DNA of 64,000 bases from Yponomeuta sedellus (GCA_934045075.1 OW203721.1:22320672-22384671); one strand, 5' to 3'. Counted from the stretch's first letter, positions 1 to 10,754 are shown. Notes: generated from the letters alone by a model not told the origin. Program-made: numbers and translations.

Positions 1-287
1 CGCTCAAAGTGCTCGTAAAACGTCTAACACGCCGCCGCCTTCACGCAAGCTCGTGTTTTATCGACATCACAACATTACACTCAATTTTCTTTGCTAACTT
101 CTCTTTAGAATATCGACTAAAAATTGGGTGCCGAACAGTAGGCCTAGTTTGGATTACCGGTTTCTATTTTGTTTTTATATGTTTTGGTTTTGTGTCACTA
201 TAAACAAAACGTAGAAACATGCGTGTGTAAGAAAAAAGTCGTATTTGCCCATGTTTGACTAAAGAATTTGCAGACCATAGATACCAA
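1..287. other. Unassigned sequence at window edge
   Basis: I recognise no family here. A short open frame at 9-203 has no motif I know. The region ends where a truncated 5S-like SINE head begins. Confidence 0.3.
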
Positions 288-382
288 TGGAAGCGCTGGC
301 GGCAGTCTAACCGAGTGACTGGAATCAATCCCTGGAGTTAAGCAACAACAGGCGCGGTCAGGTGCACGATGGGTGACGGCAA
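288..382 (+). repeat. 5S rRNA-like SINE head, truncated
   Basis: The segment matches the first 95 bases of the 5S-like SINE family that recurs through the window, including GTTAAGCAACAACAGGCGCG and GATGGGTGAC, which correspond to the internal control region of 5S rRNA genes. It stops abruptly at the start of the block duplicated at both ends of the window. Confidence 0.75.
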
Positions 383-645
383 GTTATTCAACATTACAAA
401 CTAAATATAGGCCTACGTGCCTATTACAAAATCGCCTGGAAAAGAACTTATTATTCATATTTTATATTTTATTACATGTTATTTACCAAAACTCCAATTC
501 TCTAAAACACTCCTCGGAAGCAGTTCAAATAATTTGTGTTTACATCTTTCTCTTTACCACAGATTATTTTAACTGCTTCTGAAGAGTGTGTTAAGGAATC
601 GTATTATTTTTGGACTAAAACTTTTGTTATTACTACACATTATTG
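378..645. repeat. Duplicated block, copy 1, with hairpin
   Basis: This block recurs at 62771-63052 in the same orientation with few differences (a 6-base indel and a longer insertion in copy 2). It contains an imperfect inverted repeat with arms of about 27 bases at 507-533 and 563-589. In both copies it runs straight into a 5S-like SINE that shares private variants, so the two are copies of one ancestral arrangement. Confidence 0.8.
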
Positions 646-1000
646 AAGCACTCGTAGCCTAGTCGAACCTAGTGATTGAAATAAATCACTTGAGTTAAGC
701 AGCAACAGGCGCGATCAGGTGCAGGATGGGTGACCGTCCCGTAACTACCGTTAGTAGCATTTTTCCGAGCGCTTCCGTGCTTCGCAAGGCACCTTTAGCC
801 GTTGGTGCCGCTTGTCATGTAATGTCAGTCGTTAAGCCATGTCAGAGGCCTTATGGGCGGCTTGATAACTGGCAATAAGGCCCGCCACTGTCTTACAGTC
901 GTCCACCGGACTTGGTCTCCGTGGTGGAGTACGGCCTAACCTTTCTGCGATGCAAGAAGAAACCCGTGCCCCAGCAGTGGGGACGTGTGATATCGGTCGA
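645..1000 (+). repeat. 5S rRNA-like SINE, near full length
   Basis: Head (about 645-745) resembles 5S rRNA: AGTTAAGCAGC (A box), GCGCGATC (intermediate element) and GGATGGGTGACCG (C box), as in RNA polymerase III type 1 promoters. The body (TTTTTCCGAGCGCTTCCGTG onward) and the tail (CCCCAGCAGTGGGGAC then GATATCG) match the other copies. The open frames over it in both strands are incidental. Confidence 0.85.
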
Positions 1001-1286
1001 AAGGTACCTTCAGCCAGCATTGCACCTTAAGGTTCGTTTTTCCGTCCAATGCCCAGATGCAGCCGAACAGTGTTCGCTAAAACACATGGTTTTTGGAGAT
1101 CGCCAAAAAATAAACAAAGCCCAGGGGGCAGGACCAGATGAGATCGCCCCGTGAAAGCTGCATGCAAAAAAAAGTTTCTTAAGTGATGCACCCCAACTCT
1201 AGTTGATACTATACAATTGTACTTAAATTTATATTGAAACTTGTCACATTGTTCGATAAGTTATTATTTATACGGTGAACGATTCG

Positions 1287-1540
1287 CTGTGTGGTGTCGG
1301 CCTAGAGAATAGCACCAACCCAATTCTTCCCGCGGGTGTCTTAAAAGGCGACTAAGAGACACAAGCCGGGGGGTGGGCAGCAGCGCCCCCTGCAGTACAA
1401 TTCCACCGAACTGCGTTCCCCAACCCGCATGCACAGCGTGGATATTATGGGCATTACGCCCTATGATAGCACAACGTGGCGCTCTTTAGGGGAGGGCTAT
1501 GTCCAGCGGTGGACCAGTATAGCCTGACGACGACGGCGAC
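1287..1540 (+). repeat. RTE-tailed SINE-like element with target duplication
   Basis: A 254 bp element starting CTGTGTGGTGTCGGCCTAGA and ending in a GACGACG-type tail, flanked by the 10 bp direct repeat GAACGATTCG (1277-1286 and 1541-1550). The last 40 bases (GGGCTATGTCCAGCGGTGGA then AGCCTGA) resemble the last codons (YVQQW...G, stop) of RTE LINEs in this window. I see no tRNA-like A or B box, so the head is of unknown origin. Confidence 0.85.
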
Positions 1541-1550
1541 GAACGATTCG

Positions 1551-2036
1551 GAAAAACTTTGGCCCTTACATGTGATAGCTAGTGGTGGACTGTATGAGAA
1601 GACTATGAATACTAATGGAAACACGGGTTAGATGATAGATATTTAATGAAAATAAAGCACAATTTTAATATAGGTATAGACAGATTTTAGCAATCATGAC
1701 AACCAAAGTGACAACGTAAAACCAAACAGCATCTGAAGTCACCAATTAATAAGTATAAAAAGGTCGCTCTGCAGCCAGTCGCCAACATGGTCGCACAGTC
1801 GAGTCGCCATGTTATTATATGATTTATACAGAGTCCAGTGGCACCGTCCCGGACGAAGGCACCACTCGTACGTGAAAACAATCGCAATTCGCAAAGAATA
1901 TCTAATATTTCTTGAGTCATATACTGTTTTCCACTTAAATCGATTGATTTTGATGTGACTAATTTACTGTTACTTTGGATTGTATGAGATTTTTTTTTTA
2001 TGTAAGCAATATATTGCTTTGCACACCACTCGGTAG
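1551..2036. other. Unassigned intergenic stretch
   Basis: No repeat family or coding signal recognised; the frame at 1687-1920 on the minus strand has no known motif. Confidence 0.3.
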
Positions 2037-2045
2037 AATATCATG

Positions 2046-2174
2046 TGCTGTGTGGTGTCGGCCTAGAGAATAGCACCTACCCAATTCTTCCCAATGAGCA
2101 TTACCCCCTATAATAGCACAACGTGGCGCATCAGTGGACTTGTAGGTATAGCCTGACGACTACGACGACGGTAC
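2046..2174 (+). repeat. RTE-tailed SINE-like element, internally deleted
   Basis: Same family as 1287-1540, but about 125 bases of the centre are missing. The ends are intact and flanked by AATATCATG direct repeats (2037-2045 and 2175-2183). The precise flanks show that it was inserted, and either integrated from a deleted RNA or lost the centre afterwards. Confidence 0.85.
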
Positions 2175-2239
2175 AATATCATGATGGATCTGGACTGCAT
2201 TTAAGAATTAATTTTTACTTTTAATTGACATAACATAAC

Positions 2240-2425
2240 ATTTACACTCAGGCCCATTTACATCTGGCCCCACACTAGGATACCCTGTGTCGCGGGAACC
2301 AGAAACAACGACATCACAAACATGTAAACACCCAAGACCTGGGGCTTGTCCCCAGCCGGGGTTCGAACCCGGGACATCTTGCATGGTAGGGAGATGCGCT
2401 ACCGCTGCGCCACAGAGGTCGTCAA
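2240..2425 (-). repeat. tRNA-derived SINE (GACGACCTCTGTGG family)
   Basis: On the minus strand this reads GACGACCTCTGTGGCGCAG, then GGTAGCGCATC (A-box region) and GGGTTCGAACCCCGG (B box), followed by a body with CATGTTTGTGATGTCGTTG and a conserved stretch about an ACACAGGGTATCCTAGTGTG block. Related copies lie at 27225-27413 and 59500-59715. Bm1-like SINEs of Lepidoptera have this general structure; exact family not determined. Confidence 0.75.
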
Positions 2426-2751
2426 ATACTCAGTATCTTTACACATTTTTATGTTACGTGGTCTGGTGTGCAATAAGGGATATTCTTATCTTACTATAGG
2501 CTGCGTAGGGATTTGCTGCTTGTCTCGGGCCTACTTCGCGCTACGGACTCATCGTTCAGCTCCTGCCGTCCTGTCATCAATTTATCATGCGTCGACGTGA
2601 GAGATTCGCCCTCGACGCAAAATTGACGCATAAGGGCGACGCGCGTCGGCTCCCTCTGAAGGCTTTCGATACAAAAAACAACACTAGAAGATCCACTTAG
2701 CTCTTAATGGAGACCTTACGCTCATTGATTGATTGATTAATATCATAACAA
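2426..2751. other. Unassigned stretch
   Basis: Contains the remark-worthy but unexplained GTCGACGTGAGAGATTCGCC segment near 2590 and a short TTGA run at 2725-2740. Nothing recognised. Confidence 0.25.
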
Positions 2752-3048
2752 TAAAATAAAAATCATAACTTGTTTTATACAATACGTTTGATTTTAAAAG
2801 TAGGTACATGAGAAATCTTAATAGGTATCTGGGACTATTTTTCGAACATACAACCTAGAATGTAGTATAAATATCCTAGGACTTTAATCGATTTCCGCTA
2901 AAAACGGCCGTTTTCGACGAAAATAAATTTAAGTCCTAGGTTGTTGATCCTAGGTTCTAGACTGTAGGTTCTTAAAATAGTTATCACAGTTGTTAAGATT
3001 TCTCATGTTCACTTTTAGATAAAACAAGTTATGATATTTATTACATAG
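2752..3048. mobile_element. MITE with inverted repeat arms
   Basis: Left arm (about 2761-2823, ATCATAACTTGTTTTAT...CATGAGAAATCTTAA) is inverted at about 2989-3045. The centre holds a second fold, CCTAGGACTT at 2874 against AAGTCCTAGG at 2931, with CGCTAAAAACGGCCGTTTTC between. Related arms occur at 37773-37860, 38810-38875 and 40850-41100. No coding capacity; a non-autonomous DNA transposon is the likeliest reading. Confidence 0.7.
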
Positions 3049-3099
3049 GTGGCGCTAGTGGCACTATGCGGTAGGCGGTGCTATTAACTAGCGTATCAC

Positions 3100-3460
3100 C
3101 ACGAAGTGCTCTTGGCTTTGTCGAACCGAGTAATTGGGATCGTTCACCTGAGTTAAGCAACAACAGGCGCGGATAGGTGCAGGATGGGTGAGCTTCCCGT
3201 GACTACCGCTAGTAGCATTTTTCCGAACGCTTCTGTGCTTCGCAAAGCTCACTAAGCCGTTGGTGCCGGCTATCAAGTAATGGTAGTCGTTTAGCCATGT
3301 CAGAGACCTTATGGCCTGCTTATTAATAACTTCTGAAAGTAAGGCCCGCCACTGTCTTACAATCCTCCACCAACCCGGACTTGGCCCCCATGGCCTAATG
3401 TTCCTGCGATGCAGGGAGACCCGTGTCCCAGCAGTGGGGACATACATGGGTTGATGTTGA
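3100..3460 (+). repeat. 5S rRNA-like SINE, full length with target duplication
   Basis: A 361 bp copy flanked by GTATCAC at 3093-3099 and 3461-3467, which fixes both ends of the family. Head carries GAGTTAAGCAACAACAGGCG and GGATGGGTGA; tail ends GGGGACATACATGGGTTGAT. Several substitutions relative to other copies indicate moderate age. Confidence 0.88.
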
Positions 3461-3467
3461 GTATCAC

Positions 3468-3848
3468 TTTTCTTCGGATAAAACAATCCATAGGTTGTTA
3501 GTCAAAAGACAATGCCACTACAAGTCTTTACATCAAACATTTTAGGCGACTATGAAATGGAAAAGATAATGCACCTTCCGGCAAGCGTGCCCTGTCGGAA
3601 AAACACAGATTCCATTTCACTGAAACTACTCGCGGCGGCGTCCCAAGGCTCGCTTCTATCAGTGATTTGGGCCACGATATCATGATATACATGGTTACAG
3701 GATATACATGGTTATTTCTAAAAGAAATCTTTTCACTGCAACGTCAGTGTGCTGCATCTAAAAAACTGAGAGTTTAGGCGGCCCCTTCACCCATCTAGTG
3801 AAAATGCAAGTGAAAAACATTTATTTCCAATGTAACACGATATAAAGT
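3468..3848. other. Unassigned stretch
   Basis: No family or reading frame recognised. Confidence 0.25.
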
Positions 3849-3849
3849 T

Positions 3850-3915
3850 CGATATCAACCCTTTGTATGTCACCACTGTTGGGCACGGGTCTCATCCTGC
3901 ATCAAAGGAAGGTTG
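3850..3915 (-). repeat. 5S-SINE tail fragment
   Basis: Minus-strand remnant of the last 65 bases of the 5S-like SINE (GATATCAACCCTTTGTATGT on the plus strand). Confidence 0.7.
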
Positions 3916-4329
3916 TAAGCATTGTAACACTATATATAAAAAAAACAAATTTGACGAAAACCAAAAAAACACAAAAATAGTAATAATACAATCGTGCCAA
4001 CAGAAGTCCCACAAGAGAAAAAGGCTGCAGATCATCAAAAGCCACAGGTGCCCAGCGCTGGTTTTTTGCTGCACCTGATTCACTGAGGTTGAATTATTAA
4101 AGCTAAGCTATGAATAAATAAATTAAAAAAGGAAAAATTTAAAACTGCGCCCAAAAATACATTCAATTAAATAGAAACTTAGAATTCCGAAAATAATCAC
4201 AATTTCTTGATTGTGAATACAACTGGACGCTGTATCATCTCTTTACGTACATGCAAAGGCCACAGTGATTTTTATTATTTTAAATTAACCCAAAACCGAA
4301 TTATATTGTGAGAAGGTGAAGAACTTGGG
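3916..4329. other. Unassigned AT-rich stretch
   Basis: No family or coding signal recognised. Confidence 0.25.
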
Positions 4330-5310
4330 GATCATCATTGACAGGTGTTTGTCCTGGTCGCCACTCGCCACAGCTAGCGGAGGTGAGCCGGAAAATGTTC
4401 GCTTCGGCGGCTTCTCTGAAAAGGTTACGTAATTTCCTGCCAACTTCAACCAAGATTGCGCTTGCCCAGTCTCTCTTACTTCCTATCCTCGACTATGCTG
4501 ATGCCAGCTACCTTGACCTTACCGAAGAGCAACTAAATAAACTTGAGCGCCTCCAAAATTTCTCTATCCGGTTCATATTTGGCTTGCGAAAATAGGACCA
4601 TATCTCCGGATATCGCTTAAAACTCAAGTGGCTCTCTATCCGCCTCCGTAGGAATGCTCATATTCTTTCCACTCTCTATTCGGTGCTGTTCAATCCAGCC
4701 ACACCTCTGTATCTCAAAACTCGCTTTGAGTTTTTAAGTGATACGCACAGTCGGACTTTGCGATCCGGTCACAATCGATTGCTGAAGACACCAAGTCATT
4801 CGACAAGGTTCTTCAGCCAATCCTTTACATTGTCACAGCTGTCCGCCTGTGGAACGATCTTCCCCTGGACGTAAAATTTTCACCGTTCCTGCCAATATTT
4901 AAGAACAGAGTGCATAACCACTATTTTTCCTTAATGTAAGTTTGTTATTTGTATTTGTGAAATCCCTTTCTAGTATTATGTGGGTATATTTTTCGTTCAT
5001 GTTCTATGTTTTTTTGTGTATGTTTATTTTTATTTATTTCATATTTATGTACCGTTTATGTATGTGTATCAATTTCATATTTATGTATCGTTTATGTATG
5101 TGTATCAACTATAAAATAATATGTTATCTAATATTGTTTAGTTGCGCCAACTACCCGTATTTCAGTTTCCGTTTACTTCTTTTCCGTCAATGGATGTCTG
5201 GAAGAAATTACTTTTAGTAATAAGGCCGCCACTTGTACTGTACTGTTATTTTATAAGTCTCTTATGTAATCCCTGGTGTACTCGTACATGCAATAAATAA
5301 TATTCTATCT
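4330..5310 (+). pseudogene. CR1/Jockey-like LINE 3' end, degenerate reverse transcriptase
   Basis: Two frames carry pieces of the C-terminal end of a non-LTR reverse transcriptase: a segment with LLLPILDYADASY followed by LNKLERLQN at about 4430-4560, and in another frame AVRLWNDLPLDV then FKNRVHNHYF up to a stop near 4937. These are the thumb and C-terminal motifs usual in Jockey/CR1 clade proteins. At least two frame changes and several stops make it a pseudogene. The 3' untranslated part runs to a short TCTA-rich tail near 5310. The 5' end, including the catalytic YxDD box, is absent. Confidence 0.7.
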
Positions 5311-5399
5311 ATCTATATTATATTAAATATGGGCTACATCAATGCGCGGTACCTATTTTATTGTAAATCAATATCGTACACAGAAGAATGTCCACTATA

Positions 5400-5475
5400 C
5401 ATAGTGCTACTAATAATAAAAAAGTGGCAGTGGTAAAAGCTTACTATAACATCAAGGATTATTACGATGACAAAA
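5400..5475 (+). pseudogene. Short LINE C-terminal remnant
   Basis: Encodes AYYNIKDYYDDK, which resembles GYYNIKDYLDDN at the C-terminus of the LINE protein at 33310-34194. Only about 25 residues are recognisable. Confidence 0.45.
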
Positions 5476-5964
5476 CATGCATAATTATCGAAAGGTGTTT
5501 TGAGGACAATACAACGAACGGCAAGCAGCAAGCAGAAGCAAACAATATCAAGACAAAAAGTTGTAAAAATTGACAAAAAAAAGACTATGGGTCGAGCGTC
5601 TTACAGTCGGCGCCGATCAACTGAATTGTTCGTTTATACTAGAAGACAGACTCTTAGGCATTCAATATATCAAAAAACATTTTCCAACGTCATGGTACTT
5701 CCCAATATGTAGAATTTGGATGTACAGTATCGAGGAAAAGGTCCGAAATCGCGAATATTTACTATGTTCGTTATATCATTACCGATGAGTCATTAATTAT
5801 CTTGTTTTTCACAATGGAAAGAACTTTATCTCAAAATGTAGTTAACGATCTCAAAATGACGCTGCTATATGGACGTTCTTCTATGCAGGTCAGTACTTTG
5901 CCAAAGGCCCCGAAATCTGGTATGTGCGCGAAGAGCGAATTGAATAATATTATGTAATTACACT
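5476..5964. other. Unassigned stretch with an unidentified small frame
   Basis: A plus-strand frame at 5570-5788 encodes 72 residues (QYIKKHFPTSWYFPICRIWM near its middle) that look protein-like but match no family I recognise. No promoter or splice context supports it. Confidence 0.25.
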
Positions 5965-6300
5965 ATTTTTATTTTTAATGCACTAACCCGTGCTAAGGAA
6001 CAAATTTAAAAACCTATTTAGAGGCTAAAAATTTCACCCATGCCGGGATTCGAACCCGCAACCTCTGGCTATCCGTACCAGCGCTCTACCAATTGAGCCA
6101 ATGGGCGACTCACGGCATCAGTGAAATTTCGAACCTACGTACGTAATACAGAGAATATTGTAAAGAGGTTCGAAATTTCACTGATGCCGTGAGTCGCCCA
6201 TTGGCTCAATTGGTAGAGCGCTGGTACGGATAGCCAGAGGTTGCGGGTTCGAATCCCGGCATGGGTGAAATTTTTAGCCTCTAAATAGGTTTTTAAATAT
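5965..6300. repeat. Fold-back pair of tRNA-derived SINEs
   Basis: Two copies of one tRNA-like SINE lie head to head. Minus-strand copy at about 5965-6150, plus-strand copy at about 6165-6298. Each has TTGGCTCAATTGGTAGAGCG (A box), an anticodon arm CTGGTACGGATAGCCAG, and GGTTCGAATCCC (B box). The loop lacks the U33 of a functional tRNA and no tRNA 3' processing context exists. The SINE tail is TTTTTAGCCTCTAAATAGG with an AAAAATAAAAATAG-type end at the outer sides, so the pair forms a large palindrome. Confidence 0.8.
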
Positions 6301-6417
6301 TATGTAAACCCAGAGGCTTTGAAAAATACAAATCTGTAAAAAAAACTCATCGAAGAAAAGTTGCTGCTAAAGATAACCTTGTCTCCTAAACTTAGCTTAG
6401 CTTGTAGATAATGCAAA

Positions 6418-6640
6418 GAAGCGCTCGTGGCCTACTGGAACCGAGTGCTTGGAATCAATCATTCACTTTATGGGCGGCTTGATAACTTAAGGTAAGGCCA
6501 GACATTGTCTTACAATCCTACACCAACTCAGACTTAACCACCGTGGTAGAGTATGGATTAATCTTCCTGCGATGCAGGAAGAGTTTCGTGCCCTGGCAGT
6601 GGGGATATACCTACAAAGGGTTGATATAGATGCTTAGTAG
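6418..6640 (+). repeat. 5S rRNA-like SINE, internally deleted
   Basis: The first 50 bases of the head are joined directly to the body at CACTTTATGGGCGGCTTGA; the 5S A and C boxes are lost. Tail ends GGGTTGATATAGATG. Confidence 0.8.
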
Positions 6641-6745
6641 CATTATGTTCACGTATGTGCAAAATTTATTTGCAACAAAGGATTATTTTACTTTAGTAAA
6701 AAAAAATATAGTTGTGCGAGCGAAACAGAATGCTTCACGTAAGCA

Positions 6746-6932
6746 CAGCCTTAACGCTAAAGCTTAAGCCTCTATTCAAGGAAGATTGTTTTGAAACTAT
6801 GGTTGCATTAATACCGTGTCTGTTCAGTAATTTCAATACAGCCTCAACGCTAAAACTTTAAGCCTCTATTCAAGGAAGAGTGTTTTGAAACTATGGTTGC
6901 AATAATACCGTGTCTGCTCAGTAATTTCAATG
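6746..6932. repeat. Tandem duplication, 93 bp unit
   Basis: Two adjacent copies (6746-6838 and 6839-6932) begin CAGCCT[T/C]AACGCTAAA and share AAGCCTCTATTCAAGGAAGA; they differ at a handful of positions. No reading frame is conserved. Confidence 0.85.
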
Positions 6933-7227
6933 TACCAAAATGAACGCCTGTAGCTGCTGGAAAATCATATTTTGAGCAGAACTACATTTTCCGACCACCC
7001 ACGTAATATGATGCTGTGCGGACGCGTTCATAATGAGCGCATTATTTCATGAATACATCTATATTCCGATCTGTGCTTTCACAGCAGACATTCATATTCA
7101 TCAACGGGGCTGCAATGCAAATAAATAGAGAGGTATTTTCGCGTCCATACTCAGTTGTGCATTGCGCTTCCTCGTGATTTTATATTTCACTTTTAATTCT
7201 CTTTTGGAGGTTTTGTTTGAGACATTT

Positions 7228-7450
7228 GATACAGAGCGGTGGTAGGGGAGCGGTGTAACGTAGGCTGCTCCATCGGGAGGTCGTAATTTCGAATTTCGGC
7301 ATGTAGAAATGACTTTGTATACTATGTCCATTTTGTGAAGTTATAATAGCAAGAGCAGTCGCTGACCGTGAAGGAAAACATCGTGAGGAAACCCTCGTGT
7401 CTGGAGTGTTAACATGCCTCAGGGCTTGCTACGTACCTACAATGGCTCAA
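7228..7450 (+). repeat. tRNA-derived SINE (ATGACTTTG family)
   Basis: Begins with a decayed tRNA-like head (AGCGGTGGTAGGGGAGCGG, weak B box TTTCGAATTTC) and continues with AAATGACTTTGTAT and GGAAAACATCGTGAGGAAAC, the family's conserved body. The 3' third is degraded. Confidence 0.65.
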
Positions 7451-7687
7451 CTACGAGGCTAAGTATTGAGATCTTAGATCTAACTAGATAGATAGATTGA
7501 TAGATTCTTCATTCAAGAATCATTATAACGTCAGAGACGTCTACATCGACCTACGTTTTTTTTTGTGATTATTATTATGTTTTGATCAATATGACAGGTA
7601 TCCCTGACGTACGTATTTATTTATTATTGTGAAGTTGAAATTGAAGTATTTATCAATATGAAAGAAGATGTTACATTTTATTATATA

Positions 7688-9008
7688 CTACTCTGTCAAG
7701 AAAGTACCGGGAAAAAATCAATAATACACAAAACTGTTGTTATTCATCCAAATTTATTTTATCACCTTTAAAGTATGCTCCTTCAGAAACGATACACTTA
7801 CGCCAACGAATAATCCAATCATCAAAACAATTTTTAAACGCTGTTTCCGGAATTGAGTTCAGTTCTCGCCGCGAATTCTCCTTTATGTCTTCTACTGATT
7901 GAAAACGGGTGCCACGAACTGGTAATTTGAGTGTAGGAAAAAGAAAGAAGTCGGCTGGAGCCATAACCATGTCGGCTGGTGAATATGGTGGTTGCTCGAT
8001 GGTATTTTTTGAGTGTTTGGACAAAAATTCGTTCACAATGGCCTTGTGCGAAGGCGCATTGTCGTGGTGCATAATCCAAGAATTTTCTTTCCACAAATCT
8101 GGCCTTTTTCGTCGAATTTGTTCTCTTAAACGTCGCATAACGCTCAAATAATATTCCCTTCCTTCCTTCCGGCAAAAATTTCGAGTGCATAACACCGCGA
8201 TAGTCAAAGAAAACAGTCAACATGACTTTGACTTTTGATCGACTTTGACGTGGTTTTTTCGGTTATGGTTCAGTTGGAAGGCGCCATTCCGGAGCTTGTT
8301 GACTAGTATGCATGTCAAACTCATAAACCCAGGTCTTGTCACCAGTAACAACGCGTTCCATGAATGTTGGGTCGGTATTGACCCGTTCTAGCATGTCCTC
8401 AGCGACTTTCATGCGATTTAGTTTTTGAAGAAAATTTAGGTCTTTTGGGACTAGCCGGGCAGCAACACGTTTCATACCCAAATTATTAGCTAAAATGGTA
8501 CGGATCGACTCGTGAGATACAGAAAGTTCGGCGGCCATCTCTCTCAAACTTGAATGAGGATTTTCAGTCACTATTTCCTTCACTTTTGCGATGTTAACTT
8601 CAGTTGCAGACGTTGATGGCCTACCAGAACGAGACAAATCTTCTATCATATCTCGACCGCTTTTGAACGCTTTGTACCACTCATAAGCACGTGTTTTTGA
8701 TAAAGTCGATTCACCGTAAGTCTTCTGTAACATTTTCAGTGTCTTCGAACATGAAATTTCATTGGCGATGCAAAATTTAAGACAAACTCTTTGTTCGATG
8801 TTTTTGTCCATTATGAAATTTGCAATACACACTAGATATTATAAAACTAAAAACAGCACTGTTTTTAACATAAATGACAGATGCAACTCAAACTCCGCGC
8901 CAAAATGGAAAACAGTTGTGCCAATCTAACAACAAAAAAAAAAACAAAAATTTGAATTTGGAATCATAAACAAAACATTCATTCCCGATACTTTGTTGAC
9001 TGAATGTA
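7688..9008 (-). mobile_element. Mariner element, degraded but with both ends
   Basis: The ends match as inverted repeats: CTGTCAAGAAAGTACCGGGA at the left and, on the opposite strand at the right, CAGTCAACAAAGTATCGGGA, with TA at each edge. The interior is a broken mariner transposase on the minus strand. Length of about 1.3 kb fits the family. Confidence 0.85.
7740..8811 (-). pseudogene. Mariner transposase pseudogene
   Basis: The N-terminal part (from 8811, reading MDKNIEQRVCLKFC) has the paired helix-turn-helix region with SGRP, SHESIRTIL and the first catalytic Asp in VVTGDKTWVYEFD. The frame stops near 8263, resumes in a second frame (MLTVFFDYRGVMH, a conserved mariner block) and shifts again near 8155 into a frame with MHHDNAPSH (second Asp) and PADFFLFP (third Asp). 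By my count the second and third Asp are 36 residues apart, not the canonical 34, because of a small insertion before APADFF. One stop and two frame changes make it inactive. It would have cut and pasted DNA at TA sites. Confidence 0.88.
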
Positions 9009-9215
9009 TAATAAAATGAACCCACATGCCCATTGGAACAGTTTCGCTTACAATATCTGTTTGTTTACGATTTGACATAGCACTTTTACAATTTTACATT
9101 AGAATTGACCGCTTACACTTTCTGTACGTTACCGCGTTTCTGCAACCAGTTTGTTTTAGATTTAAAAACTGTAAATTATCCTGCATTAAATTAAAATAAG
9201 TTTTTTACATGTGAC

Positions 9216-9478
9216 ATTTTTTCCGAGCGCTTCCGTGCTTCGCAAGGCACGTTAAGTCGTTGGTGCCGGCAGTCATCTAATGGCAGTCGCTAAGCCAGAG
9301 GCTTTATGGGCAGCTTGATAAGAACTGACAGTAAGGTTCGCCACTGTCTTACAATCCTCCACCAATCCGGATTTGGCCCCCGTGGTATTATATGGTGGAG
9401 TATTGCCTAACCTCCCTGCGATGCAGGAAGAGACCCGTGCCCCAGCAGAAGGGACATACAGGGTTGATATCGAAGTAT
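9216..9478 (+). repeat. 5S-SINE, 5'-truncated
   Basis: Starts in the body (TTTTTTCCGAGCGCTTCCGT) and keeps the tail to GTTGATATCGAAG. The 5S-like head is missing. Confidence 0.8.
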
Positions 9479-10041
9479 TTTACCGATTTTTCTCCAAAAA
9501 AACCTTGGCTCAATTAGTGTCTGCTCATGAAAGTAGCTACCTAATTAACGAAACACTTCGATATTGACAAAAGAAATGACCGAGGACAAAACTTAATTAG
9601 TTTTTCGCAAACAAAATCAGGATTATTCTTTCCATAGGCCGTTTTTGTCAAAGTTACTTATTTGCCGCACAAAGCGCTCCAAACAGGAGAGAAACAACTC
9701 TGGAGGCAATTAATTTCGAAGAACTTAGACACAATAAACACCGGCATCGACTGTGATAGACGCGTAAACAATGACGAGAGAGTTTGATTTGGCCTTAATT
9801 TTCCCCTTTTTTCGAATCAACTACAGAAATGACGACCGTCTTTGAGTAAAGTAACAAAGCACTTTTATTGCTGAAAGTCTGCTTCGTTCGGTAAGTACTT
9901 TTGCCAGGTTTTGCGAGACTGGCTGGCCTTTGATTTAGTTAGACAATTTCATTATCCAGCTTAATCCAAGTTAGTTATATCCGGATGGCCTTGTCTATTG
10001 AACACGGATAAAGAAAGCTTGTCTGCACGTTTGTTGCTCTA
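9479..10041. other. Unassigned stretch
   Basis: No coding or repeat signal recognised. Confidence 0.25.
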
Positions 10042-10042
10042 A

Positions 10043-10436
10043 AGCCGGCTTTTGACTTCTTCTTCTTCTTCAGGCTATATTATGTAATCCACTGCTGGAC
10101 ATAGCCCTCCCCTAATGAGTGCCATAGCGCCCTGTCTTCAGTTTTTCGCAGATCGTCATCCCACCTGGTCGGAGGGCGTCCTACACTACGTTTGCCGAGT
10201 CGCGGTCTCCACTCAAGAACACGGCTTTTGACTATGAGATGTAATTTAATGATATTACATCTTGAGATATAATACTTTATCGCTCGTCGTACATTTTTTA
10301 TTTAGCTATAGTATTATTACAGCACAGTGTGAACCGGTCTCGTACAAAAAGTATGACGAGCGATAAATTATTATATCCCAAAATGTAATATATATTATAT
10401 TACATCCCATAGTCAGAAGCCGGCTTAACATGGCAA
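10043..10436. mobile_element. Tourist-like MITE with nested RTE insertion
   Basis: Arms start AAGCCGGCTTTTGACTATGA (with the insert removed) and, on the other strand, AAGCCGGCTTCTGACTATGG, and continue inverted for about 90 bases (GATGTAAT...TTATCGCTCGTC). TAA flanks each end, as in PIF/Harbinger-type MITEs, though a TA duplication cannot be excluded. A second copy, split by a SINE, is at 47881-48430. No coding capacity. Confidence 0.7.
10058..10221 (-). pseudogene. RTE LINE 3' fragment with target duplication
   Basis: Encodes VLEWRPRLGKRSVGRPPTRW then the C-terminal SLGEGYVQQW end of an RTE-type reverse transcriptase, with about eight codons deleted in the middle, and a GAAGAAGAA tail. The 12 bp repeat CGGCTTTTGACT flanks it at 10046-10057 and 10222-10233, showing a 5'-truncated retroposition of only 164 bp into the left arm of the MITE. 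Confidence 0.88.
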
Positions 10437-10448
10437 TGTTCATTGATT

Positions 10449-10754
10449 ATACTATTTTTATTTTTAATGCACTAACCCGTGCTAAGGAACAAATTTAAAA
10501 ACCTATTTAGAGGCTAAAAATTTCACCCATGCCGGGATTCGAACCCGCAACCTCTGGCTATCCGTGCCAGCGCTCTACCAATTGAGCCAATGGGCGACTC
10601 ACGGCATCAGTGAAATTTCGAACCTCTTTACACTATTCTCTGCATTACGTACAGGCAGCGACATCTGACTTAAGCAAATTGCATCACTTACAGCCCCGAC
10701 TACCTACTTTGCAGTTAGGTTTTTACATCGGAACGATATCACTGTACTCACATG
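10449..10754 (-). repeat. tRNA-derived SINE, long copy
   Basis: Runs from the tail end TATACTATTTTTATTTTTAA through the tRNA-like part (B box complement GGGATTCGAACCC at 10532) to a 5' extension of about 150 bases (ATTACGTACAGGCAGCGACA, CTACCTACTTTGCAGTTAGG). The extension upstream of the tRNA-like part is unusual for a simple tRNA SINE. Confidence 0.75.

Noticed and set aside
700..745. 5S rRNA gene
   Set aside because: Only the internal control region resembles 5S rRNA; the flanking stems are absent and the copy has SINE body, tail and target duplications in relatives.
6190..6268. tRNA gene
   Set aside because: A and B boxes are good, but the sequence is embedded in a SINE with a conserved tail and 5' extension, recurs at least eight times, and the anticodon loop lacks the usual U33.
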